Source: an uncultured Oxalobacteraceae bacterium
Lineage (GTDB): Bacteria > Pseudomonadota > Gammaproteobacteria > Burkholderiales > Burkholderiaceae
Assembly (NCBI GenBank): GCA_946479255.1
Contig: CAMLFK010000174.1
Coordinates: 1-10,567 of the forward strand
Direction of reading: 5' to 3'
Length of the DNA: 10,567 nucleotides
The notes under the pieces were generated by a model that ran no database searches, was not told where the DNA came from, and worked only from the letters and a program-made list of their open reading frames with translations. Made by a program: the position numbers and the translations under genes. Numbering within the stretch: the stretch's first letter is position 1; every line of letters begins with the position of its first letter. This document shows positions 1 to 6,911 of the stretch, piece by piece.

Positions 1-843
1 GCCGACACCGAAAACATCCAGGGCGAAGTGCAGAAAAAGCTCGACGTGATCTCCAACGAGATCCTGCTGGAAGCGAACGAGTGGGGCGGCCACCTTGCGG
101 CCATGGCGTCCGAAGAGATGGAATCCATCCACCCGATCCCGAACCGCTACCCGAAGGGCGAGTACATGCTGCTGTTCGATCCGCTCGACGGCTCATCGAA
201 CATCGACGTCAACGTCTCCATCGGCACCATCTTCTCGGTCCTCAAGGCGCCGGAAGGCATGGGGTCGCCGACCGAAGCGGACTTCATGCAGCCAGGTTCC
301 CAGCAGGTCGCCGCCGGCTACGCCGTGTACGGCCCGCAAACCATGCTGGTGCTCACCACCGGCAACGGCGTCAACTGCTTCACTCTGGATCGCGAGATGG
401 GTTCCTGGGTACTCACCCAGCGCAATATGCGCATCCCGGAAACGACCAAGGAATTCGCCATCAACATGTCCAACGCGCGCCACTGGCACGCGCCGGTCAA
501 GCGCTATGTGGAAGAGTTGCTGGCCGGAAGTCAGGGCGTGCGCGGCAAGGACTTCAATATGCGCTGGATCGCCTCGATGGTGGCCGATGTGCACCGCATC
601 CTGAACCGCGGCGGCATCTTCATGTACCCGGCCGACACGCGCGACATCACCATGCCCGGCAAACTGCGCCTGATGTACGAAGCCAATCCGATGGCGATGA
701 TTGTCGAACAGGCCGGCGGCGCCGCCACCGATGGCCGCAAGCGCATCCTCGACATCCAGCCGGCCAAGCTGCACCAGCGCGTGCCGGTCTTCCTGGGTTC
801 CAGGTCTGAAGTGGAGCAGGTGACCCGTTACCACCTGGAATAA
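1..843 (+). CDS. fbp: Class I fructose-1,6-bisphosphatase, 5'-truncated by window edge
   Basis: Hydrolyses fructose 1,6-bisphosphate to fructose 6-phosphate plus phosphate (EC 3.1.3.11), the committed gluconeogenic step in the cytoplasm. The frame is open from base 1; the visible 280 residues lack roughly the first 50-60 of a protein usually about 330-340 long. The metal-binding motif of the lithium-sensitive phosphatase superfamily, [10 protein letters not shown], is encoded at 178-207. A metal-site acidic pair lies upstream (SEEM, about 108-120), and the substrate-site stretches [23 protein letters not shown] and [20 protein letters not shown] follow in the normal order. The C-terminus ([12 protein letters not shown]) is typical of the family and looks complete. 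A GTG at position 28 is internal, because the homologous sequence continues upstream of it. Nothing in the visible part suggests damage. Confidence 0.95.
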   Translation, partial: ADTENIQGEVQKKLDVISNEILLEANEWGGHLAAMASEEMESIHPIPNRYPKGEYMLLFDPLDGSSNIDVNVSIGTIFSVLKAPEGMGSPTEADFMQPGSQQVAAGYAVYGPQTMLVLTTGNGVNCFTLDREMGSWVLTQRNMRIPETTKEFAINMSNARHWHAPVKRYVEELLAGSQGVRGKDFNMRWIASMVADVHRILNRGGIFMYPADTRDITMPGKLRLMYEANPMAMIVEQAGGAATDGRKRILDIQPAKLHQRVPVFLGSRSEVEQVTRYHLE

Positions 844-876
844 GCGACATGCGATCGGGATTTCCTGCTAAAAACG

Positions 877-905
877 TCCGGATAGGGTTTTCCTGCCTAT
901 TCGGA
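877..905 (+). terminator. Hairpin just after fbp, possible terminator
   Basis: TCCGGATAGG (877-886) pairs with CCTATTCGGA (896-905) in a 10-bp stem with one G:U pair and a 9-nt loop. It begins 34 nt after the fbp stop. No T-run follows, so intrinsic termination is uncertain; it may act as a 3' stability or Rho-associated structure. Confidence 0.4.
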
Positions 906-933
906 CTAGCAAGATTGACGAAATCTTTGCTAG
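906..933 (+). repeat. Second inverted repeat abutting the fbp hairpin, overlapping the tRNA promoter
   Basis: CTAGCAAGATT (906-916) is the reverse complement of AATCTTTGCTAG (922-933) except for one bulged base, with a 5-nt spacer. It starts at the base after the first hairpin ends. Its right arm shares TAG with the putative -10 box of the tRNA gene, so DNA binding or transcript folding here could affect tRNA promoter activity. Function is not known. Confidence 0.5.
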
Positions 934-936
934 AAT
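931..936 (+). promoter_or_regulatory. Putative -10 box for tRNA-Thr
   Basis: TAGAAT lies 11 nt before the tRNA 5' end, a common position for a sigma-70 -10 element of a tRNA gene. A good -35-like TTGACG is at 915-920, but only 10 bp separates the two, far below the usual 16-18. Either the -35 is poor and lies further upstream, or the promoter has been shortened. Confidence 0.35.
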
Positions 937-946
937 ACGCGTCTTC

Positions 947-1022
947 GCCGCTTTAGCTCAGTCGGTAGAGCAGTTCATTCGTAATGAAAAGGTCGCCAGT
1001 TCGATTCCGGCAAGCGGCACCA
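947..1022 (+). tRNA. tRNA-Thr, anticodon CGT
   Basis: A 76-nt cloverleaf with encoded CCA. The acceptor stem GCCGCTT (947-953) pairs perfectly with AAGCGGC (1012-1018), followed by discriminator A and CCA. The D stem GCTC/GAGC is perfect. The anticodon loop TTCGTAA places CGT at 980-982, which reads ACG threonine codons. The T loop is TTCGATT. Two irregular pairs are visible: G27 against A43 in an AU-rich anticodon stem, and A52 against C62 in the T stem. The acceptor stem and discriminator fit threonine identity. Confidence 0.95.
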
Positions 1023-1035
1023 GAAACAGCAGACG

Positions 1036-1067
1036 AACCCGCATCCGCAAGGATGGCGGGTTTTTTT
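1036..1067 (+). terminator. Intrinsic terminator of tRNA-Thr
   Basis: AACCCGCATCC (1036-1046), tetraloop GCAA, then GGATGGCGGGTT with one bulged G, running into seven T residues (1061-1067). Strong stem plus T-run directly after the tRNA: a classical factor-independent terminator. Confidence 0.85.
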
Positions 1068-1154
1068 GTACCCGGCGCTTGCCCGGGACCGCGCTGCCAT
1101 CCCACCATTTGTTGTATTTCACCAATTATTAACACAAAATCTCGATTGCCTGCG

Positions 1155-1182
1155 TTTTGTTTTCGTGGGGAAAGCATATGAT
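1155..1182 (+). promoter_or_regulatory. Weak candidate promoter of the chemoreceptor gene
   Basis: TATGAT at 1177-1182 resembles a -10 element; TTTTGT at 1155-1160 sits 16 bp upstream as a poor -35. I saw no sigma-28 flagellar-type promoter. An inverted repeat AATTCC-N6-GGAATT (1187-1204) lies just downstream and could be an operator. All of this is tentative. Confidence 0.25.
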
Positions 1183-1256
1183 CACCAATTCCTGATCTGG
1201 AATTCTCGCGCGGACACTGCGGCCAGGTCGTATGCCACTGCGATTGGACGATCCCT

Positions 1257-2945
1257 ATGGGTTTCTCGAACTTGAAAATCGGCATCCGTTTAAAGATCGG
1301 CTTCGGCGCGGTATTGCTACTCATGATTGCACTGGCCGGGTCGGCGCTGATTCGTCTCGCCACGATCGAAGCGGCCAGCCGGGCCCTCATCGAGCGCAGC
1401 TGGGTCAAGAGTGACGCCGCCAACGCCGTCTACGCCACCACCCAGTCCAACGCCAAGCTGACCATGGAACTGTTTATCGCGCCCGATGCAGCCTACGCCG
1501 CCAAAGTGCGCGAGCAGATCGAAGGCAACAAGGCGGCCATCTCCAGCGCGATCGGGACGCTGACCCGCTTGGCCGACTCCAGCGAGGAAACGGCCGCGCT
1601 GGCGGCCATGAAGGAAAAGCGCCTGGCGTACGTCGCCTCTTTCGAGAAGGTGGGCAAGCTGCTGGGAGCCGGACAGCGCGACCAGGCCACCGGCTTGATG
1701 ACCAGCGAAACGCTGCCGGCTCTCGACGCCCTGATGAGCAATACCAAGAGCCTGCTGGCCTGGCACAAGGCCATGGCGGAACAGGCCTCGGCCCTGGTCG
1801 GGACCGAAATCGATCTGGCGCGCCAGTGGCTGTACGGCCTCAGCGGCGCTGCGCTGGCGATCGGCATCGGCTCCGCGCTGGCCATCTCGCGTTCGATCAC
1901 CGCGCCGATCCAGCGTGCGGTCGGCATCGCCGAGACCGTGGCGGCCGGCGACCTGACCAGCCATATCGACGATTCCGCGCAAGACGAAACCGGCGACCTG
2001 CTGCGCGCGCTGGGCAAAATGAACGGCACGCTGCAATCGATCGTCGGGCAGGTACGCAATGGCACCGAGGCCATCTCGAGCGCATCGAGCGAAATCGCCA
2101 GCGGTAACCTCGACCTCTCGGCGCGCACCGAACAGCAGGCTGGCGCGCTGGAAGAAACCGCCTCCTCGATGGAACAGCTCACTTCCACCGTCAAGCAGAA
2201 CGGCGAGAATGCCCGCCAGGCCAAGCAGCTCGCGGCGGCCGCCTCCGAAGTGGCGGTCAAGGGCGGGACCGTGGTATCGGAAGTAGTCCAGACCATGGGT
2301 TCGATCAACGAGTCGGCGCGCAAGATCGTCGACATCATTGGCGTCATCGACGGTATCGCTTTCCAGACCAATATCCTGGCGCTCAACGCGGCGGTGGAAG
2401 CGGCACGCGCCGGCGAACAGGGACGCGGCTTTGCGGTGGTGGCAGCCGAAGTGCGCATCCTGGCCCAGCGCTCCGCCGGCGCCGCCAGGGAAATCAAGGC
2501 GCTGATCGGCGACTCGGTGGACAAGGTCGACAACGGCAGCCGGCTGGTACAGCAGGCCGGCAGCACGATGGATGAAATCGTCGCCAGCGTTCAGCGCGTC
2601 ACCGACATCATGGGCGAAATCGCCGTCGCCAGCCTGGAGCAGGAGGCGGGCATCGACCAGATCAACCGGGCGATTTCGGAGATGGACTCGGTGACCCAGC
2701 AGAACGCTGCGCTGGTGGAGGAAGCCGCGGCGGCGGCCAGCTCCCTGCATGAGCAGGCCGGCCAGCTGGTCGGCGTGGTCGGCGTGTTCAAGATCGATGG
2801 GCCGGCACTCAAGCCGAAGCGGGCGCCGGTGCATCCCCTGAACGTGGCCAAACCGGCGCCGCGCAAGGCCGCCCCGCGGCGCCTTGCGGCCGCACCCATG
2901 GCGGCCAACGGCCGCGCCGAGCAAGATGAGTGGGAAAAATGTTAA
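1257..2945 (+). CDS. Methyl-accepting chemotaxis protein (Tsr/Tar-like transmembrane receptor)
   Basis: A 562-residue chemoreceptor that would sense a ligand in the periplasm and control CheA through CheW. TM1 is at about residues 13-33. The periplasmic ligand domain, at about 34-190, is helical and looks like the four-helix-bundle MCP sensor. TM2 is at about 191-211, and the HAMP domain at about 212-265 begins at the [10 protein letters not shown] segment. The cytoplasmic coiled coil follows, with the hairpin tip at about 363-397 ([20 protein letters not shown], then [17 protein letters not shown]), the CheA/CheW contact. [20 protein letters not shown] and the EEA/EQ patches are likely methylation regions. 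The Pro/Ala/Arg linker ends in DEWEKC, which resembles the CheR/CheB tether xWExF but lacks the final aromatic residue. The start has only a weak GGACG six bases upstream. The ligand cannot be predicted. It appears to be a single-gene unit. Confidence 0.93.
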   Translation: MGFSNLKIGIRLKIGFGAVLLLMIALAGSALIRLATIEAASRALIERSWVKSDAANAVYATTQSNAKLTMELFIAPDAAYAAKVREQIEGNKAAISSAIGTLTRLADSSEETAALAAMKEKRLAYVASFEKVGKLLGAGQRDQATGLMTSETLPALDALMSNTKSLLAWHKAMAEQASALVGTEIDLARQWLYGLSGAALAIGIGSALAISRSITAPIQRAVGIAETVAAGDLTSHIDDSAQDETGDLLRALGKMNGTLQSIVGQVRNGTEAISSASSEIASGNLDLSARTEQQAGALEETASSMEQLTSTVKQNGENARQAKQLAAAASEVAVKGGTVVSEVVQTMGSINESARKIVDIIGVIDGIAFQTNILALNAAVEAARAGEQGRGFAVVAAEVRILAQRSAGAAREIKALIGDSVDKVDNGSRLVQQAGSTMDEIVASVQRVTDIMGEIAVASLEQEAGIDQINRAISEMDSVTQQNAALVEEAAAAASSLHEQAGQLVGVVGVFKIDGPALKPKRAPVHPLNVAKPAPRKAAPRRLAAAPMAANGRAEQDEWEKC

Positions 2946-2966
2946 GGGCTTGCGCTTTGCCACGCT

Positions 2967-3046
2967 GCTTTTGTTTCCAAAAGCAATCATTCTGCTTTCT
3001 TCTTCGTAGAAAGTTCCAGTAATCAAGGTAGATTTGTTCCTTGATT
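2967..3046 (+). terminator. Two weak hairpins after the chemoreceptor gene
   Basis: GCTTTTG (2967-2973) pairs with CAAAAGC (2978-2984) around a TTTC loop. Then AATCAAGG (3021-3028) pairs perfectly with CCTTGATT (3039-3046) around a 10-nt loop. Neither is followed by a clean T-run. They are the only candidates for ending the chemoreceptor transcript before the next gene. Confidence 0.35.
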
Positions 3047-3113
3047 GTTTCGCTCGGCTGCTATGTTAGAGACCGCACAGTGAGCGTGTGACAATCGTTA
3101 TATTTTTTGTATC

Positions 3114-3134
3114 CGGTGCACCGTCAGTGGTGCA
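3114..3134. promoter_or_regulatory. Palindromic candidate operator upstream of the DUF883-like gene
   Basis: CGGTGCACCG (3114-3123) is a perfect 10-bp palindrome, and its TGCACC half pairs again with GGTGCA at 3129-3134, giving overlapping dyads about 40-60 bp before the start codon. A T-rich segment (3098-3112) precedes it. A ribosome-binding site AGAGGA follows at 3162-3167. I cannot assign a regulator. Confidence 0.3.
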
Positions 3135-3173
3135 ATCGCCCAGCGCTGATATAAAACTTATAGAGGAACGATC

Positions 3174-3665
3174 ATGGACAATCAAAAACCAAACGACGGC
3201 AACGCTCGCAATCTGGGTACTGAAGGATCCGGTAGCAGCATGGGAAGAGATCTTGGCAGCAACCGTGCTGGCGGACCGACTTCCGGCCCAGGGGGCGCGA
3301 CCGGCGGCTTGGGTGGCAGCTCGGCAGCGGATACGCTGAGCAACAAGGCCAAGGAACTGGCCAACGATGCTGTAAAAAGCGCCTCCGACATGCACAAGAC
3401 CATCGACAGGGCAGCCGATGCCGCCCAGCCGGCCGTGGACCGCCTGGCCAGCGGCGCGCATGCGACCGTCGACAAAGTGACTGGCGCACTGTCCGGCGCG
3501 TCCGAAAGCATGGACGAGAAAGCCCGCCAGCTGACCGACGCCTACAAAAACTTCAGCTCCACCAGCCGCGAGTATGTCCGCACCAGCCCAGGTACCTCGA
3601 TTCTGGTCGCCCTGGCTGCCGGCTTCACGCTCTCCAAACTGCTGAGCCGCCGCAACCGCTATTGA
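3174..3665 (+). CDS. ElaB/YqjD/DUF883-like membrane-anchored protein
   Basis: A 163-residue protein. Residues about 15-52 are Gly/Ser-rich and probably disordered. Residues about 53-130 are Ala/Lys/Asp-rich and predicted helical or coiled-coil. REYVRTSPGTS leads into one hydrophobic segment at about 141-157, ending in the basic tail LLSRRNRY. This architecture (long amphipathic helix, 'EYVR..P', one C-terminal membrane anchor, terminal Arg cluster) is that of the ElaB/YqjD/YgaM family. Its E. coli members are inner-membrane proteins, induced in stationary phase, that can associate with ribosomes. Assignment rests on the C-terminal pattern; the Gly-rich N-terminus is not part of the core family. 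AGAGGA six bases upstream supports the start. It appears monocistronic, with a strong hairpin after the stop. Confidence 0.75.
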   Translation: MDNQKPNDGNARNLGTEGSGSSMGRDLGSNRAGGPTSGPGGATGGLGGSSAADTLSNKAKELANDAVKSASDMHKTIDRAADAAQPAVDRLASGAHATVDKVTGALSGASESMDEKARQLTDAYKNFSSTSREYVRTSPGTSILVALAAGFTLSKLLSRRNRY

Positions 3666-3701
3666 GCCGCGGCGAGCGGTGCCAATAGCTGCTTTTCCCC
3701 C

Positions 3702-3731
3702 ACAACGTCGTTCCCGCAGGAGCGACGTTGT
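3702..3731 (+). terminator. Strong hairpin after the DUF883-like gene
   Basis: ACAACGTCG (3702-3710) pairs with CGACGTTGT (3723-3731), extended by a G:U pair and TCC/GGA around the tetraloop CGCA: 13 bp in total, 36 nt after the stop codon. Only a weak pyrimidine stretch follows, so it is a probable but not classical terminator. Confidence 0.6.
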
Positions 3732-3770
3732 CTATTCCGGCCTGTCCCTTTAATTCTTCACGTCCCAATC

Positions 3771-4083
3771 AAGTCGGGTGAATACGGCGAGCTATCGCGC
3801 ACGCCGCAGGAAGGCGCCACCGCCAAGCCGCCGACGGACGCGGTGGGCGGCAGCACCAGCACGGAAACCCTGGCCTCGCCAAAAACCGGCAGCGGCGTGC
3901 CCCCGGTCGGCGAAAACCCGCCCGTCGCACCGCTGTCCCGCGTGCGCGTCGACAGTACCGGCCAGACCTTGACGACCAGCCAGGGCGTACCACGCCAACA
4001 ACCAGGACTCGCTGAAGATCGGCCTACGCGGCCCTCCCGCGCTGGAAGACTTCATCTTGCGTGAAAAGCTCACCCATTTCGAC
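3771..4083 (+). pseudogene. Remnant of a KatE-type (large-subunit, HPII-like) catalase gene
   Basis: The frame from 3771 encodes a Pro/Thr-rich N-terminal extension and then [14 protein letters not shown], ending at 3992. After one stray base (C3993) the next frame continues as [14 protein letters not shown] and then [14 protein letters not shown], ending at 4083. Joined, this matches the conserved N-terminal arm of clade II catalases (E. coli KatE has [34 protein letters not shown]). The expected codon after the Pro would be GTC or similar, so a 2-base deletion explains the shift. Everything after THFD, including the catalytic His, the heme site and the C-terminal domain, is absent. No start codon or ribosome-binding site is visible upstream. 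This is a short dead relic, roughly a tenth of a gene, showing past loss or rearrangement here. Confidence 0.85.
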
Positions 4084-4227
4084 AGCAAGCCGCCCCGGAT
4101 CACACCATCCCGTGGGCCGCCGTTGTGGGGCCAGCAAGACGTGGCCGACACGTATGACTTTGATGCACAGGCCGATCGTGTGCCAGAGCCGCCGGAATGT
4201 CAGTTCGATCAGCGCATCGACTGCTGA
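4084..4227 (+). other. Orphan open frame fused to the catalase remnant
   Basis: The second catalase frame runs on beyond the homology as [20 protein letters not shown] and then [20 protein letters not shown] to a TGA at 4225-4227. It does not match any catalase region I know. Its acidic, Pro-rich composition and Cys-containing end look like a genuine protein C-terminus, so it may be the 3' stub of another lost gene joined by deletion. I do not recognise the family. Confidence 0.4.
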
Positions 4228-4295
4228 TGGGCCAAGACCGGTCCGCAGTGCTCATGCGGGGTTGGTGCGCCACCACGGGCCAGCATGAAATGATC

Positions 4296-4345
4296 CGGAT
4301 TTTTCAGGGCCGGAACACCCAGATCTTGTGAGGCTGAAAAATCCG
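4296..4345. repeat. 12-bp perfect inverted repeat with 26-nt spacer
   Basis: CGGATTTTTCAG (4296-4307) and CTGAAAAATCCG (4334-4345) are exact reverse complements. The spacer is unremarkable. It lies exactly where the GC-rich pseudogene region turns into the AT-richer leader of the GH74 genes. It could be a terminator-like stem, the ends of a very small element, or a rearrangement scar. Confidence 0.6.
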
Positions 4346-4653
4346 TCGATGCCAATCAAACATATAGGTTGATTTATGTCCACTATATATTTAAAGCAAT
4401 GTTTCCGCAAGTATTTTCGGAGGAAATGCAGCCACCAATCTGCACAATCATTTCAACTATCCGCACGCCACAGGTTTTTTTTATTAAAACGCGATGAATT
4501 GATGATGGTTTAGACATGTCGAGAATATATTGCTGACATTCCCCCTGTGTATATCTCTACCCTGCTGTCGAAAGGAGTTTGTAGCGAATTTACTGGCCAG
4601 TCATGATGAAAACCCATTCCGAATATTGTGAATATTTTAGGAGACGCACACAA
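4346..4653 (+). promoter_or_regulatory. AT-rich leader and likely promoter region of the GH74 genes
   Basis: No intact gene. The stretch is much richer in A+T than its surroundings, with TATATAT-type runs at 4384-4395 and an AATATT-GTG-AATATT dyad at 4622-4636. It contains the left copy of the long direct repeat (4438-4530). No -35/-10 pair with good spacing is convincing, but this is the only place a promoter for the GH74 pair could lie. The ribosome-binding site AGGAG (4639-4643) ends 10 bases before the ATG at 4654. Confidence 0.5.
4438..4530 (+). repeat. Left copy of ~93-bp direct repeat (detached 5' end of pseudopilin gene?)
   Basis: Aligns with 9279-9370 with a single 1-nt indel and about 84% identity by hand count. 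Shared blocks include CAACTATCCGCACGCCA, TTAAAACG, GATGAATT and TAGACATGTC. At its 3' end it keeps an ATG (4516) followed by codons for S-R-I-Y-C and then a stop. The other copy reads ATG S-R-V-Y-D at the pseudopilin start. This is therefore promoter plus start of a related gene, now uncoupled from any body. Confidence 0.85.
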
Positions 4654-6819
4654 ATGAAGTATATAAAAACACTACTAGTGTTGGCGACTGCGCTCGCCGC
4701 AGCCAGCGCCTCGGCCCAGAACGCCGCGGGTTATCATTGGAACGTCGCACCGTTCGGCGGCGCCGGCATGGTGACCGGGATCTTCCCGTCCAAGACCGAA
4801 CCGGGCATGGTATATGCCCGCACCGACGTAGGCGGCGCCTACCGCTGGGACAAGAACAATGCCAAATGGGTGGCGCTGATGGACTGGGTGTCCCCAGTCG
4901 ACAGTGGGCTGATGGGTATCGAGTCGATGGCAGTCGACCCCAAGAATGCCGCCCACATCGTGATGCTGGCCGGCAACGAACATGCCAATTGGGGCCACAC
5001 AGAGATTTTGCGTTCAACCAATTATGGCCAAAGCTTTACACGCACCAACGTGACGGCGCAGTTCAAAGCCCACGGCAACGGCTATGGCCGCCAGAGCGGC
5101 GAGCGGCTCGCCTTCGACCCGGGCTCCAGTAACGTCCTGTATGTCGGCACCCGCTACAACGGCCTGTTCAAGAGCACCGATACCGGCGCCACGTGGACTC
5201 GGCTGAACAACCTGAACGTCACCACCACGCTCAATACCAACGGGATCAACGTGGTGTTGCCGGACCCGAACAGCGTGTCGGCTGGCGTGGCCCAGCGCCT
5301 GTTCGTCGCCGTTTCGCGCCCTGCTACGGAAGGCCCCAACCTGTACCGCAGCAACGATGGCGGCCAGTCGTTTACCCCCATCAGCGGCCCGGCAGGCCAT
5401 TTGATGGCCCAGCGCGGCGCCTTCGACGGCCAGGGCAACCTCTACCTCACCTTCGGCAACGGCCGCGGTCCAAGTTTCGGCGATAATGAGGATCCGGCAT
5501 TGAGGCAGTCGAATGCGATGGACCAGGGCGGCGTTTGGAAATACAACATCGCCAACGGGAGCTGGAGCAATGTGACCCCGGCCGGCATCACCAGGGCGTT
5601 CAGCGGCATCAGCATCGATCCGAACAACGCGCAACGCATCATTGTCTCCTCCATCAATCAGTGGGTGACGCAGTGGCAGAAACCCGACGGGACCTACACC
5701 GGGGGCGATCGCATTTACCTGAGCACCAATGGCGGTGCCAGCTGGACCGACGTGGTCGCTAATGCCACCAGGAACCCCGACGGCATCGACTGGATCATGG
5801 AGGAATCCATGCACTTGGTCAACACGGTGGTATTCGACCCCTTCAATACCCAGACCGCCTGGGCCACTTCGGGCAACGGCATCTTCAAGACCACCAACGT
5901 GAGCGCCTCACAACCGACCTGGACCTTTGACGTCAGGGGCCTGGAAGAATACGCGGTGCTGAACGGGATCAGCGTGCCGGGCGGTCCGCTGCTTGTCGGG
6001 ATCGGAGACTATGAGGGATTCCGCACCTACAACACCGCTAACTACGCAGCGCGCTTTGAGCCGAAGATTGGCAACACCGAGAGCCTGGCCATGGCCAGCG
6101 CCAATCCGTATATCGTGGCGCGCGTCGGCAGACAGCTACAGGTTTCGTGGAACGGTTCGGTGAACTGGTACCAGGCCGCGGTCACCAAGGGCTACGGCGG
6201 CAGGCTGGCGCTGTCGCCCAATGGCGGCGTTCTGTTGCATTGCCCGCAAGACTCCACCACCACCTACCGTTCCACCGACTTTGGCGCCAACTGGACGACT
6301 ACCAACCTGAACTTCCGGAATGCCTACCCGGTCGCCGACGCGTACCACAACAACTTGTTCTACACCTACGACCGCGACACCGGCAATTTCTATACCAGCT
6401 ATGACGGCGGCGTCAACTTCTGGGTCGCCAGCAACATACAAACCGACGGCGAGACCCGCATCGCCGTCCCGCCCGGTATTGGCGGCGAGGTCTGGGTGGC
6501 GCAGAACTACAGGGGCCTGAAGCGCTCCACCAATTCGGGCAGCTCGTTTACCACGATCGCCAACGTGAACGACGTCTCCGGCATCACCTTCGGCAAGGCG
6601 GCCCCCGGATCGAACTACCCCACCGTCTACATCTTCGCTACCGTGGGCGGTGTGCGCGGCCTGTTCCGCTCTACCGATGTCGGCAACACCTGGTTGCGCA
6701 TCAATGACGACGCGCACCAGTACGGCACCGACGGCAAGATCATCGTGGGCGACATGAACACATTCGGCGTGGTGTACATGACCACGAACGGCCGCGGCCT
6801 GGCAGTGGGCAAGCCATAA
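4654..6819 (+). CDS. Secreted GH74-family xyloglucanase-like glycoside hydrolase, copy 1
   Basis: A 721-residue exported enzyme, predicted to cut the beta-1,4-glucan backbone of xyloglucan. A Sec signal peptide (MKYIKTLLVLATALAAASASA) is likely cleaved after Ala21. The mature protein is only the two-beta-propeller GH74 core, with no carbohydrate-binding module. GH74 hallmarks are YARTDVGGAYRWD (candidate catalytic Asp58) and IGDYEGF (candidate second catalytic Asp452). At least eight Asp-box motifs of the S-x-D/N-x-G-x-x-W/F type are visible: STNYGQSF 121, STDTGATW 174, SNDGGQSF 233, STNGGASW 357, STDFGANW 540, SYDGGVNF 582, STNSGSSF 625 and STDVGNTW 673. The start at 4654 is chosen over an in-frame ATG at 4603 because it has AGGAG upstream, begins the signal peptide and is conserved in copy 2. 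Endo- versus exo-action cannot be told from sequence alone. Confidence 0.9.
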   Translation: MKYIKTLLVLATALAAASASAQNAAGYHWNVAPFGGAGMVTGIFPSKTEPGMVYARTDVGGAYRWDKNNAKWVALMDWVSPVDSGLMGIESMAVDPKNAAHIVMLAGNEHANWGHTEILRSTNYGQSFTRTNVTAQFKAHGNGYGRQSGERLAFDPGSSNVLYVGTRYNGLFKSTDTGATWTRLNNLNVTTTLNTNGINVVLPDPNSVSAGVAQRLFVAVSRPATEGPNLYRSNDGGQSFTPISGPAGHLMAQRGAFDGQGNLYLTFGNGRGPSFGDNEDPALRQSNAMDQGGVWKYNIANGSWSNVTPAGITRAFSGISIDPNNAQRIIVSSINQWVTQWQKPDGTYTGGDRIYLSTNGGASWTDVVANATRNPDGIDWIMEESMHLVNTVVFDPFNTQTAWATSGNGIFKTTNVSASQPTWTFDVRGLEEYAVLNGISVPGGPLLVGIGDYEGFRTYNTANYAARFEPKIGNTESLAMASANPYIVARVGRQLQVSWNGSVNWYQAAVTKGYGGRLALSPNGGVLLHCPQDSTTTYRSTDFGANWTTTNLNFRNAYPVADAYHNNLFYTYDRDTGNFYTSYDGGVNFWVASNIQTDGETRIAVPPGIGGEVWVAQNYRGLKRSTNSGSSFTTIANVNDVSGITFGKAAPGSNYPTVYIFATVGGVRGLFRSTDVGNTWLRINDDAHQYGTDGKIIVGDMNTFGVVYMTTNGRGLAVGKP

Positions 6820-6835
6820 GGGTCCCGCCCTTATG
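6815..6835 (+). repeat. Hairpin overlapping the stop codon of GH74 copy 1
   Basis: CATAAGGG (6815-6822) and CCCTTATG (6828-6835) form a perfect 8-bp stem with a 5-nt loop. The TAA stop codon (6817-6819) is inside the left arm. The same structure follows copy 2. Confidence 0.6.
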
Positions 6836-6877
6836 CTTAAAGCAATTCCGGCGGATTTCCACTGATTCGTGAACGGC

Positions 6878-6911
6878 CTCGCCTGTCCTTGCCCCCGCAA
6901 GGACAGGCGAG
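6878..6911 (+). terminator. Terminator-like hairpin between the GH74 genes, U-run lost
   Basis: CTCGCCTGTCCTTGC (6878-6892) and GCAAGGACAGGCGAG (6897-6911) form a perfect 15-bp stem with loop CCCC. The same stem after copy 2 is followed by six Ts, but here TTGTCAAATT follows. Termination should be weaker, allowing read-through into copy 2, whose ATG is only 28 nt downstream. Confidence 0.7.

Noticed and set aside
947..1070. tRNA-Thr as an integration site for a genomic island
   Set aside because: I found no second copy of the tRNA 3' end, no integrase, and the remodelled segment starts 2.7 kb away.
1317..3026. Long minus-strand open frame of 569 codons opposite the chemoreceptor
   Set aside because: It is the antisense shadow of a clear chemoreceptor in GC-rich DNA; its translation is Arg/His/Gly/Asp-rich without domain signatures.
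3769..4151. Arg-rich open frames on both strands in 3769-4151
   Set aside because: They are alternative frames of the catalase relic; only the spliced pair of plus-strand frames gives a known protein pattern.
4361..4395. TTGATT (4369) with TATATT (4386) as a sigma-70 promoter for the GH74 genes
   Set aside because: The spacing is only 11 bp; other pairings in the AT-rich leader are equally arbitrary, so no specific promoter is claimed.
4603..4653. Upstream in-frame ATG extending GH74 copy 1 by 17 residues
   Set aside because: The extension would precede the signal peptide with a charged segment, has no good ribosome-binding site, and is not conserved before copy 2 except for the leader itself.
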